64,000 nucleotides of DNA. Source: Heterobasidion occidentale (lineage: Eukaryota > Basidiomycota > Agaricomycetes > Russulales > Bondarzewiaceae). The DNA lies in contig JBCAQO010000004.1 of the NCBI GenBank assembly GCA_039111635.1, positions 3,286,001 to 3,350,000 on the forward strand, in the 5' to 3' direction. The notes beneath the pieces were generated by a model. The model was not told the origin of the DNA. It saw only the letters and a program-made list of their open reading frames with translations, and made no database searches. Positions 1-11,203 of this stretch are shown here, one piece after another. Position 1 is the first letter of the stretch, and each line of letters begins with the position of its first letter. Position numbers and translations under genes: made by a program.

Positions 1-3000
1 ATACTCCCCGGAGATGTACGTCATGGGCCCAATCGTGCCATCGACAGGCGAGTGGAATCGGTGATAATCCTGGGGCGCGAGCCGGAATATGGCCAAAGCG
101 CCACCCTGATACCTTTCTGTCTGACCCTTGTACGCATCGCCCAGCAGCCGTGCAACAGTGAATTCCCGACCCTTGATCCACAGCCGCGTGGCCTCGTTCA
201 CCGTCTCAAAAGCCATCAGACGGCAGTCCGCTGCGCTCACGAGCCGGTTAGGATTCTCGGCCTCGTCATAGGCCTGGCGGACATTTTCAGTTTTCTGCAT
301 GCAAGTGCGTTAGCATGGGTGGACATGGACAACTATAATAAAGGATACGGACCGGTAGAAGAACTCGTTGAATGTCTCTGATAACCAATCCATACGAATG
401 AGCAAAGAATTCACGATCAAAAGAAAGAATGAACCCACTGAAAGAGGAAATGGGATCCTGATCTCGTCCACGTTGAGATTATGGAATTGGATGAAGGATG
501 GTATATCGTGCGCCGATTCTGGGAGTCGTATTTGACACCTTGTTTGATGGAAAGAGATTTGAGTAGCCGGCGCTGACAATGATGTTTGTGAGAAGCGATG
601 CGAACAGAAGACAATCACAGGTGCATACCTCTGGCACCCTCCATCTTGCCTCGTGCACCCTGCCTGATAGTCAGTACGTATACACTAATCGCCGAGGCAC
701 AGGGAATTACCTTGTACAAGAGCCGAATACCAAGTCGCACAGACCTGCATCTTCTCTTCTTCCAATTGACCGGTCATCCGATTCTGCACGATGATGTTTG
801 CCGAATTCTGCGGCCCAATTGGTTGTGCGGCATCAGCATCGCAGCAGGCAGCGGACGAAAAAAAAAGGAAAGCTCACAGCCCCGAGCTTATAGTCTCCCG
901 ACGACACCTTCGACAGGACCCGCGTGTACCACTTGCGCTGCGCCTGGCTCGCCGTCACGAAATTGCCGACCATAATCCTGTCGACGCGCGCCCAGTCCTG
1001 GCTCGCGCACACCGCCAGATGCGTCACGATGTCCCGCTCTGCCTTCGAGTTCAGCCGCGGGCGGTGGCACAGCGGGCAGTTCTTCACGTTGATCACGCGC
1101 TCGAACGCGTCGTCCGGCGAGCTCCAGCCCCCGGACCTCGACCCGGATCCAGACCCTGACGCGGACGCACCGCTGGCCGACGAGTCCTCCGCGTCCGACG
1201 AGGATGCGGACGTCTGGTGCGCCATTGGGGGCGCCAACGCCGCGGCGCCGTGCCGCCCGCGCGCGGCCTCGAAGTGCGCGAACGGATGCTCGATGACGTC
1301 CTTGACCTCCTTTTCCTCGCGCAGCAGCACTTTCTGCATGGGCTCGGTGGTGTGCGCCTTCGGGTGCGCAGGCTGGAGCGATGGCGGCACGCTCTGCTGC
1401 GCTGGCTCGGAGGTGTTGGGCGCAGGGACAGAGAAGTTGTGTCAGGGCCAGAGAAGTTCAACTTGTCCAGCGCGAGCGCCGTGGAGGGATCCGAGGCGTT
1501 GAGACTGGGCGTCACAGCAGTGGATGTGTCTAGCCCCTTGTCATCGTGCTCGATGCGCTTCTTCTCGCTGGACGGACGGCAGATCTCGGCCTCGAGGCAT
1601 TGAATCGCCTCCGCGTATGTGAGGTTGTCCTCCGCCGGCTTCTTGTCCCAGCGCGTGAAGAAGCTGTTGATCGTCTCCATTGACAGCGTGGAGCCGAGAG
1701 AATCGAGCATGGACGTCAGCTCGAGGTGCGACAAGCAGCCTGTATCGTCCGAGTCATACTGCTTCAGGAACTGCCACCAGAACCGCTGGCGGAGCGCATC
1801 GTACGGCTGATACTTTGCTCTGATCGACCATGAGCCCGTCAAGCACTGTCTAGAGAAAATACAGGGCACATTACCGGAAAGTGATAGTGGGATTATGCTT
1901 CGACTCCCAAGGCATCTCCTTCGCCGTCGACAACGGCAACGTGAACTCCTGGAACGTCCTGCTCCCGTCCTCCTCCTCAGGGTACAAGCCTGTCTTGGGG
2001 TCTCGGCGAGGGACGTTCGCCGTCAGCTGCGAGACATCGAACGCCGCGTCGCCGACGTGGTCGTTCGACGAGAGCTTGTCCCAGTCGAGCACGGTGAGCT
2101 GCACCCGGAACGCCGTCTCGTACCGCCGCACGTGGAACAACAGCTTCTCGTCCCACACGGGATTGAGCGAATGCCGAATGACGCGCGTCCGGAAGACCTT
2201 CTTACCAAACGAAATCACGACGAATGGGTCCATGTCCCACCCTGTACGCGTCACTGCCAAGCATTGTGTCAGCCTGAGCGCCCCGGTGAACACCCCAAAG
2301 TTCAAGGCCAAGCGGACAAGAAAAGAAAGGAGAGAAAATAGAAAGAGACACACTGTTTTTCAGCCGCGGGAGGTCCTTTGCACCCTGGATCTCTAGCATG
2401 ACGATCCCGACAACATCGTTCGCTGCGTTGAAATCGAAGTCTGTCTTCTTTCCGCCCCACGACTTTCGCAAGCGCCTTTTCTTCCCCTCCGCCGAAGACG
2501 CCGCACGCGAGCGCGGTGTACTCGTGCCACTCAGGGCGGCGCTGGCGGTGGTCGCGTCAAACGACGCGGACGGTGTCATGGATGGCCTTCTCGGGAAGAT
2601 CTTCGGCATGTTGAACCCTGGCGACGGCGGTTTCGCCGGCGCCGGTGTGTTGGCGGCGATGGGCACCTTGCTCGCCGTTGCGAGCGTCGGCGTCGTCTCT
2701 GGGGATGACGAACGCGGGATTGGAGCGTGCAGCTCGGTCGGCGAGGAAGAGACTGTGGAATATCGGGCTTGAGTCCGGGCGTCGGAGGGCCCGAGGCGTA
2801 CCCGTCGTCGTCGTCAGAGTTGTCACCCTCGTCGGAGCTCAGACCGTCGTCCTCGTATGCGGGGCCGGTTTGATGCGAGCGGACTGTGCCAACGCCTTCG
2901 GTCTGTAAGGTAGCACGCGTTCGTGACGTGTGATGGGGTGAGGATGGAGTGGAGCGACGCACAGGAGGTGCCGAAACGAGGCTTGGCCTCGAGCGCTTGA

Positions 3001-3939
3001 TCAGCTCTTGATAGGTCTCTCCAAAGTCGGCGAGGTTGAACAGGTCTGGGGGGTTGACGAAGCCGACCTTGATACGGATGCTGCCTCGCACGCTGGTATT
3101 TGAGCGCGTGGAGAGGAGGTCGAGAGAGAAGGGCTGATGGCGTTGTCAGTCGAAGAGCTCGGAGGATACAGAAATTGACAGGGCGTTAAAGAAGAGGAGA
3201 CCGGATAACACGCTCTCTGGTTTGGTGTAGACCGTTATACATGCCCATTCCATGTTCATATATGCTGCGAAATGCGGCAGATTGTGCGGTCGTGCATTGC
3301 ATCGCGTCCTCTATTCCATTCGATACATTCCCCGCTCAACACCGGACGACCCGCATTATAGAGTGGGTAGGAGTTTGACAACCAAGCAACGCACCTCGTT
3401 ATCGGGATCGTCGAACGCATATATGCCATTCTTGAACCAGTCCTCCAAAGGCAGGCCGACCTCGCCGAGGTATTCCTTCTTGAGCATGTCCTTGTCCCAT
3501 ACGACGAGCTCGACGACGCCGAGCTTATCGGCGAGCGACAAATAGATAGGAAAGTTGAAGGTCGCATCCTTCGCGGGGTATACGGGATTCGTCGTGCGCT
3601 TCAAAACGGGCGTCTGCTGTCTGTTGCTGAGGACCGATACGACGACGAAGCTGTTACGCGTCGGTCGTGAGCGGCGCGCGGGTGGTAAAAGAGAGGGTGC
3701 TGGAGAGGAGGGAGGGAGGCTACGCACGGGTCACTGAGGCCATTGCGGTCCTTGGCGAGAAGGTCAGAGCATCCGAGGACCTGCACGCGGAGGGAGACGA
3801 TGGGGGCCTCGCCGGGGATAGGGGAGAAGGCGTTCCTGCCGCTGCCGCGCCCAGAGGAGACGCGGGCGGGAAGACGGGCAGCAGAACGCAGGGCGCGGCC
3901 AAGCTTGAGTTTTTTTGCTGCTGCGACCATCGTGGGCAA
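1..3939 (-). CDS. PSD2: Phosphatidylserine decarboxylase, C2/EF-hand type (3' end outside window)
   Basis: Makes phosphatidylethanolamine from phosphatidylserine on endomembranes (family knowledge). Read from the ATG at 3939. The first C2 domain lies in exons about 3939-3734, 3650-3395 and from 3133 (SDPFVVVSVL, VVWDKDMLKKEYLGEV). A Ser/Pro-rich linker follows, then a second C2 at about 2460-1875 (MDPFVVISFGKK, NPVWDEKLLFHV). An EF-hand-like segment sits at about 1826-1600 (YDSDDTGCLSHLEL), then a Cys-containing segment (CPLCHRPR) near 1060. The decarboxylase domain starts near 830 (RLGIRLLYK, LLKSLSIKQG, FNEFFYR, WIKGREFTV, YHRFHSPVDG) and runs off base 1, so the self-cleavage site is not visible. 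The conserved frame breaks near 740, 522 and 267. The linker at 2600-2800 reads only with two 49-nt introns or an indel. Identity is firm; the exact model is not. Confidence 0.88.
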
Positions 3940-4773
3940 CGGCGAGGGCGACTGTTGGCCGGTGGTGGTGGTTGTGCTGAGGAGGAAGGGGACGGGGTAT
4001 GTTATGGGTTAGTAGTGTGTGCTCCACATGATCAGCCTAGCTTGGTTATAAATACCATGACATTTATCTCCTTGATGGCCGCGCACTCGACGTCAACGCT
4101 CATCGTCTCCAATACCCATGGGCGCCCCTCACAGCATCCATAGCCATCCTACCCCTCATCAACCTTGATTTTGTTCGCAACTCTGGCTACCAACTGCCAA
4201 TCGCTCGCCTCTTTTGGGCTGGCAATCCCTTCATCATGGTCGCGGCTCCTTCTACGATGGAACCGCAAACATAAGACTGCATGTCGACATCGTGCAAACC
4301 ATGCTCTCTCAACGTTCCCAACGTCGACGGAACCCTCCCTGTGCACGAATAACCCGCTGCGGAACATGTCTCGAATTGGAATAAGCGCGTCGCCGTTTCG
4401 TCAGTGACTCATTCCTCTGGGGAATCTTGTGAGATACGTATGTCCTCGGATGCCCTCATTGTCGTCATGCAGATCGATCTCTCGCAATTCTCGAGTCTCG
4501 ACCACCTCCCGCGCTCAATGTCCGACCGTCAACGTCATCCAGTCGCTCTGGCTTGAGACTATGTGCCACGAGCAGGCCACAGTGTACTCACTGTACTCTC
4601 AGCTTCTCGTGTTTTCCATTGCCAAGGATCCCTCTCAAGACTCAAGCCCGAGCTCCAATACGACATTTGTTGTACATAGATTATACACCGAGATCCAAGC
4701 AGATAGAGTTACAAATGCAGCTAAAAGTACATGCCGAGGTATATCACGCGACGATGCCTGGGAATCCTGTCCG
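3940..4773. other. Intergenic: PSD2 promoter side and transporter 3' side
   Basis: Lies between the PSD2 start and the transporter stop. No exon with family similarity is visible on either strand. The long plus-strand reading frame running from here to 5568 is the antisense of the transporter and is not a gene. Confidence 0.6.
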
Positions 4774-6634
4774 TCAGATGCTGGTCACAGCACGGTGCGA
4801 CGGCTTTTGCGACGAGTCGACCTGCTCCTCCTCCGAGACCTTCCCGATGCCGAGCTTCTCGTCCACCCCATAGTCCGCCCCAGCCGCGGCCGCCTCCTCC
4901 CGCAGCTGATCCACAGACGGCGCGCGCTTCCCGCCCAGGAACACCCGCCCGCCCGGCGCGTCCTGCAGCGCGCGCACGACGACGTCGCGCTCGAACAGGT
5001 ACTTGACGTCCTCGAGCGCGTACCCTGTCGTCTCGGGCAGCAGGACGTACGCCCACACGGCCATGAGCACGCAGCAGAACCCGAACAGCAGGAACGTGCC
5101 GTACTTGATGCTGTTCAGCATGATCGGCGTGATCTTCGAGATCGTGAACGCGAAGAGCCAGTTGACGCCGATCGCGAGCGCGAGCGCGGCCGTGCGGACG
5201 TGGTTCGGCGCGACCTCGCTCGCGACGACCCACGGGACGGGGCCCCAGCCGACGCAGTAGAACACGGCGTAGAGGTAGACGGCGACGAGCGAGACGTAGC
5301 TCGCGGGCACGATCGTCGACTCTGGGTGCACCGCCTGGAACCCGCCGATCCAGAGCATCGTGAGGCCCTGGCCGATCCCGCCGATGATCAGGCAGTTCTT
5401 GCGCCCCACCTTCTCGACCGCGAACATGAGCACGGTGGCGACGGCGATGACTTTGACGACGCCGTAGATCCCCGTCGCGAACAGCTTCGACGTCGTGGAG
5501 GAGACTCCGAGCCCGGCGAATATCTCGGGCGAGAAGTAGTTGATCTGCGCAAAAAGAGAGGTCGTTGAGGACGAGTGCAGCGTGGTCTGCAGAGATCAAG
5601 CCTCACCGCGTTCGTTCCCGTCCACTGCTGGCAGAACATGACCAGCGATGGGATGAAGCACCGCAGCGCCGTCGAGCGCGACTCGCCCATCATCTTGAAC
5701 TGCTTCCAGAGCGACGCGCGCTCCTTGCCGTAAAAGTCCTCCTTGATCTCCTCGAGGGTGACCAGCACCGCAGGGTCGTCCGCCGGCTTTCCGGCCGCAA
5801 AGCCCAGCGCGCGTGCCGCACGCTCGTGCTCCCCGTGCTCAACGAGCCAGCGCGGGGACTCGGGCTGGAAGAACATGCAGAGAATGAACATGAAGCCTGG
5901 GATGATCTGCACGATGAACGGGAGCCGCCATTGCATCGCGCCGAAGGGCACATGCTGGGCGACGCCAAAGTTGACCCAGACTGAATGCCAAAGACATCAA
6001 CTCTCATTAAACGATCTGCGAACGCGAAAAAGGAAATGCAGATGCTCACAACTCAGCATAATCCCGACATTGTTCGCGAATTGGATCATGCCCGTGCACC
6101 GGCCGCGAATAGACTTGGGCACACATTCAGAGACGTAGGACGGGACGAGCGCAGACACCATGCCCACGCCGAACCCGCCGACAAATCGGCCAAAGTAGAG
6201 CACCCTGAGCGCGACGGATTGGCTACTGCCCAGCCCGACTATGCTCTGAATCACGCTGCCGATGATGTACACGATCCCCGATGCGAGGAGGACGGGCTTC
6301 CTCCCAAACCGCCCCGAGAAGTAACCCGTACTGAGCGCTCCGAAGCTGTCGTACATCATGGGTTGTCAGCCATCAGCGATCGGGCAGATGGAAGAGCTAC
6401 TCACAAGCTGCCAGCCTGGAGGATGGACACGACGTTCCCGTTGAGATTCGCGGCCTGGGAGGTGGAGAGCTTGTCGACGCCAAAGTACTGCTGGTACGCC
6501 GGCAGGGAGATGACGCCTCCGATGAGGCCGATGTCCCACCCGTAGAAGATGGAGCCCATGCACGCTGAGAGGGCGAGCGTGTACGCGTGGATGTAGAGGC
6601 GGACATGGTCGACAAACGCAGTGAGGTTCCCCAT
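4774..6634 (-). CDS. MFS sugar/quinate-type transporter
   Basis: Twelve-helix plasma-membrane sugar porter (MFS, SP family), probably a proton-coupled importer of a sugar or quinate-like substrate. Four exons fit GT-AG splicing in frame: 6634-6405, 6345-6050, 5980-5607 and 5544-4774, giving 556 aa. Family marks are GWDIGLIGGV in helix 1, GRFGRKPVLL between helices 2 and 3, YFGRFVGGFGVGMVSALVP, PESPRWLVEHG, QQWTGTNAINYFSP, and the late PETTGYALEDV motif. The start at 6634 (MGNLTAFVDH) is preferred over an in-frame ATG at 6673, because an AT-rich TTAAAAG box lies at about 6680-6686. The C-terminal tail is hydrophilic. Substrate cannot be read from sequence; QutD-like quinate permease is one option. 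Confidence 0.92.
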
Positions 6635-7794
6635 GGCGAGCGGCGAGCACGAGGAGGGCAACGTCTCCAGCAAACGGCTTTTAAGCCTTGAATGCGGACG
6701 GACCGAAGAGAACCGGGAGGGCTGGCGAACAAGTCAGCTGTGCGATGGTCAGGGATGGGCTGCTCCCCCGTGGGGTATAACCCCGTCAAATCATATATTG
6801 CCAGTGCCTGATCGCTCGCCTCCTCCAAAAATTCTCGTCCGCTACCAGCAGCTACTCTCTCTCCCTCTCTACGCTCTCTATGCGCCATCTTGCATATCAT
6901 CGACGACAGAGCCTAAACTAGCACGGAGGGGATGCTTGATAAGATCGCACTATGACTTTGGCCACGACCTCATCCATGAACGCGGCCTTGACACTCTCTT
7001 CGCAGTGAAGACAACGACACGAGTCAGGGCAGCCGCCAATTGCAACAGTCGCCCCTTCGGAAGCTTCGGCACGACATGCACCCCCCACGAATCGGCTGCG
7101 ATGCCTATATTGCATTTGCGGTCAGCGAACAGAGGTTATAATACGATCACAAACCTTCCATCAATACACCAAAGAGCACAAGGTAACAGAAGTCAATGTG
7201 ACTGTCCAGGGTACAGACTGGTACGAATCCATCCATATTCTCCAGCGCTCAAAACTGAATTTCGATCTGCGGTGATTTCCAGCCTGCTCACTGGCTGGCA
7301 TTTTCCATGCTATCTCTTTTGGCTAGGTCTGCTTCATTTCGATTTCGCACCCCTGATGATGCTCCTGCATTTGCGCTTCTCCTATTCTTGCGGATGAACT
7401 AAGTGGACGAAAGATGGATAGTGGAGGAGCTTTCAAAAGTGGCATCCGTACTCCATCTTCGACTAGCTGCCACAGCCGCATCTCGCTTCTGACAGAGGCC
7501 TCGAGGATATAGATCCGATTTCGCTTTGCCCCTCTTCTACTGGATCAGAGGCTGAGGCCGCTTTTACCTCCTTCTCTGTTCAGGTCCAACCATGACAAGA
7601 GACACGTCTGTTCAGGGGACACGGGGCACCAAGCCAGGTGCGGTAGCAGCGCGAGTCTCACATTGAGACCGCGGCCGCTTTGTTCACGTTCGAGTACATC
7701 GCATGCCACAAAACGCCAATGCGCCTGATCACTTTCGGATTACATGCCACGTCAAAAGAGGCGAGTTTGGCTACCGGCCCTCACCGGGCATTGC
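6635..7794. other. Intergenic: transporter promoter to transposon
   Basis: About 1.2 kb upstream of the transporter, up to the left end of the Tnp2 transposon. A TTAAAAG box on the minus strand near 6680 could be the core promoter. Open frames here are short and lack recognisable motifs; no gene seen. Confidence 0.5.
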
Positions 7795-7880
7795 CCCTAA
7801 TAATCCCCTGCGGACATTATGGTTATATAAGCAATATACCCAGAATATCCCGCGAATATCCTCAGACCCTCCGTCGGCTT
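7795..7880 (+). repeat. Left terminal inverted repeat of the Tnp2 element
   Basis: Begins CCCTAATAATCCCCTGCGGA and contains the block shared with the right end, followed by AATAT-rich subterminal motifs that continue to about 7975. It pairs with 15160-15246 in inverted orientation. The outermost base is set where similarity stops and could be off by a few bases. Confidence 0.8.
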
Positions 7881-8383
7881 ATTAGAGGTCTGTTCAAGAT
7901 ATAGTCACAACATACCCCAAATATCCCTGGAGCAATATTCGAGGCCCAGTATATTTGCAGCATATTTCGGGTATAATTGAGGTGAAGAACATTTATTTAC
8001 CGCTTTTAAAAGCACAAATAAAACATGTATTTAAAAATTAATCAAATACAATTAAACCATTGCGGGCCACACGAACGACGATCTCAAGGCGCGCGAGGGA
8101 TCCTCAAAACATACCTCGGAAGAAAAAATCAGGGCGAATCCCCGCTGGAACATTACTAACCTCGTGGTCACAAATACACATCACAGCAGCGGTGCAAAAC
8201 GGTCTCCACCCCATCACCCTCACCACATATACTCGTCCCTATCCCTTAGCTCGTAGCCCGCACTGCGAGGTGTTGTTCATCAGTACCAAGAGTCACAAGC
8301 TAGTGTTAAACGGAAGTACGTACCAGGCAGGCCAGGGAACCCTCTGTGATCACTCCGACAGCCCCTCATCAATCCGTTTTTCG

Positions 8384-10880
8384 ATGGAGAGAGTTCCACC
8401 ATCCCCGCGTCGGGACGACCCAAAGAAGCGTCGTGTTGAGCCCCCCACGAGTTCGCAGGCAGTAGGGACGCACAAGCACGGCCCCTCGGGGACAGGGAAA
8501 CTAGCCCCTCATAAAAAGGATCTTTTCAAGGTGCCGCGTTCGAAAAAAGGTAAGTTTTCAACGACGGTAAATCAGATGGATCAACGTACTGATTGGACAA
8601 TGGGCCTGCTGCTGCGCATGATGTGCTTGGGAATGCCGATGCAGATGTTGTTGCGCCTGCTGATGCGCCTACTGATGCGCCTGCTGCTGCTGCTGCTGCT
8701 GCTGATGCTGATGCTGATGCTGCTGATGCTGTACCGACCCTCACGCGCCGAACACCTAGGCTGATTCTGAAGCCTCCCCGTGCACCCGCACCCGTGCCTC
8801 CACCACCTCCGCCGGAACCCATCCCACCGAGGCTTGAGAGCGCTCCCCCCGTGCCCACCCTTCATTCCGTGCTCGCCGCTCATGCGTTGAAGACTGCGCT
8901 CGCATCCATGCACTCACAGCCAAGTAACCTCCCGCAATCACAACAAAGCGCGCCTCGACATGAACGCACTCCCGCGCCAAGCATCAAACCTCGCTCTGAG
9001 ACCATGCACGAGAGCGCACAGCCGGCGTCTAGTATAATCAAGCCACCGTCAGTAGTCCCCGCACACGACGCAGGACGAGGAACATTGGTGCGAGGGCGAG
9101 GGAGTACGCACCCAATACCAACAAGGAGCATAGGTCGAGGGCTCAGCTCCCAGCCTCGAAGCACTCCGGCTCTTGGCATGAGTCGCGCACCAACACCTCT
9201 GAGGGGCAAGGCTCACGCGACGGCTACAGGAGCGGTCCAAGCAGTTACGAGGGAGTCCTCGCTGGCCCCGATGGAATCCAGCGCAGCGGGGTCCACAGGT
9301 GAGTATCCGTCCGTGAACAAAAAGATCAACAGCTCATTAGTATATGTTCAAACAGATAAGAAAGGTGCTATAGTAAAAAACATACTTGATAGACTCTCGA
9401 AGCTGGAATTCGATTGGCCGAGGGTTGAAGGCATGGTGGAGGAGATGGTCAACACATTTCCGAGCACGCTCATAACATCCATGAGCCGGGAACTGAAAGT
9501 CTTGCGAGGGGAGTTGACCAAGGCGACAGCGAAAAACGATGAGCTGGAAAAAAAGTTGGACGAGATGAAGCAGGAGATGACAGACTGGAAGTTAGGGATG
9601 GAATCCTTCAAGGCGGAGGTGAACGGGCGGAGGGAAGGGCGAGATAACAAGGACGGCGGAGTCCATCGCCATCCCATCCTGTCGGTAAGTGACAAATATA
9701 AAACATCAGGCTTGGCACTCACGGCGAGGGGGGCATCAGATGACGATACGGAACCTGTGCTACGATTGGATGAATATCGCACGAGATAGTACGATTCTTC
9801 CGGAGCCTCTCCCTATGAACAAAATAGGGGAGCGTGAGTACTAGATGACTCAGGGCGAGGGAGAAGATTTGAGGAGGATCTTACGCCCAGGATGGAATGA
9901 TTCGTGGTCTGCCAACGAGTCAGGGTGGGTAAGAGCTGTGGCGGAGACCATCGAAAGCGACGGTGCGCGCTGGAACCGGAACGCGAAACAAGAGGAGTTA
10001 GCGGAGCTCGGGTATCCTGAGGTCGTGGAAGCAATACACGTTACCTTTTCAAGTTGGGTTAAGGCATACAAGAAATCACAGAAGGCGGTGGGGGATCAAT
10101 TCGTCCTGAGGCAGAAGCACCGTCGGAACGCACGCAAAGTGGCGGTGAGTTAGATCTCGATCGTTGTGAAGGGGCCACTGTGCTTACCATTGCCTGTTCA
10201 GAAAGCAAGTGTTCGCAAAAGGTTCCGTGCGGCGGTACCAAACGCTGCGGGGCCTGAGTGGGAATTCATAGGAGAAACAATGTATCAGTCTACTGACGAA
10301 TCTGAGGAGGAGACACTCACAGGGGAGGGGAGGCAGACAGCTGTTGATCCAGACACAGAAGACGAAGGCCCAATCAGTCGCAATCTGCTGACCGGCCATG
10401 GGAAGCCACGGCGCCGCAAACCTGTGTCTCAGAAGCCATACGTTACCCGCGCACCGTTGTACCGCGCTCGAGAGGTAGAGAAAATGTTAGGGTTCAATGC
10501 TCACTTTATTGAGTGTCCTCTACACGGCAGGTCAACGACGTCCTCGATGAAGTTGATGCGGTAATTGCGGAGAGTATGAGTGTGCGTGCGCGCGCGCGCG
10601 CGGTATTCCGAGGGAGAAGGGCTTACCTCTTGTCAAGAAGATGGGGAAGCCAAAAATCCATCGCACCTTAGTTGATCCAGACTGGCTTGAAGATCACACG
10701 GAGAACGATACTCCGCTGCGCATCCAGGAAATTGAGGAGGAACCGCAAAGGGGGTGCGACGCAGATTCGGGGGAGGAAGAGGGTATGTATGCCGATCCGG
10801 AGGAATATTATGATGGGGGAGATGCTTGGGGGGAGCGCGGTCATTCATTGGAGGAATATTCACCAGAGGGAGACATGTGA
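8384..10880 (+). CDS. Accessory protein of the Tnp2 transposon
   Basis: Multi-exon gene inside the transposon, convergent with the transposase. It probably starts at the ATG at 8384 (MERVPPSPRRDDPKKRR), with a donor at 8550. A long exon to about 9685 encodes an Ala/Asp/Pro low-complexity region, then a coiled-coil stretch (ELEKKLDEMKQEMTDWK). Later exons at about 9845-10145 (WNDSWSANESGWVRAVAE, a Trp-rich stretch that could be Myb-like), 10200-10533 and 10641-10880 (PKIHRTLVDPDWL, then an acidic tail) are linked by introns; the one before the last contains a CG run. Similar Trp/acidic proteins accompany Tnp2-like transposases in Agaricomycetes; a DNA-binding or TnpA-like role is inferred. The frame near 8560-8595 is unresolved. 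Confidence 0.6.
8605..8740 (+). repeat. CTG/GAT-rich trinucleotide tract
   Basis: Imperfect triplet repeat encoding an Ala/Asp-rich stretch of the accessory protein. The alternative frames read as poly-Leu or poly-Ser, which explains the overlapping open frames here. Confidence 0.7.
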
Positions 10881-11203
10881 CGTACGTTGTTTTGTTTTTC
10901 TTGATCACTCGTCGACCACATCGAAATCATGTGTTTCGGGTTCCTGTGTCAACTGCCGATCTCGCGTGAAGAAGTGATGACAAAAAATGAAATTGAGTGC
11001 TTGCATGATCCAGTGAAATTGTGACCCATGCACGACCATGGTCACGTACAGGCACCTCCGCGAGAGCAAACAAACCGCACAGCCGGGTTATTGCAATGAC
11101 TTCAGGGGCCGAGAATTCATTGAAATTCCAAGTGAAAATTCCAAGGTCGATGTGCCTGTGTGGGGAGTTGATGCACGGAGAGGTTCACATGAGATTTTAT
11201 CAC

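Noticed and set aside
4429..5568. 379-codon plus-strand open frame
   Set aside because: Antisense of the MFS transporter exon; Arg/His/Asp-rich composition typical of a GC-rich shadow frame.
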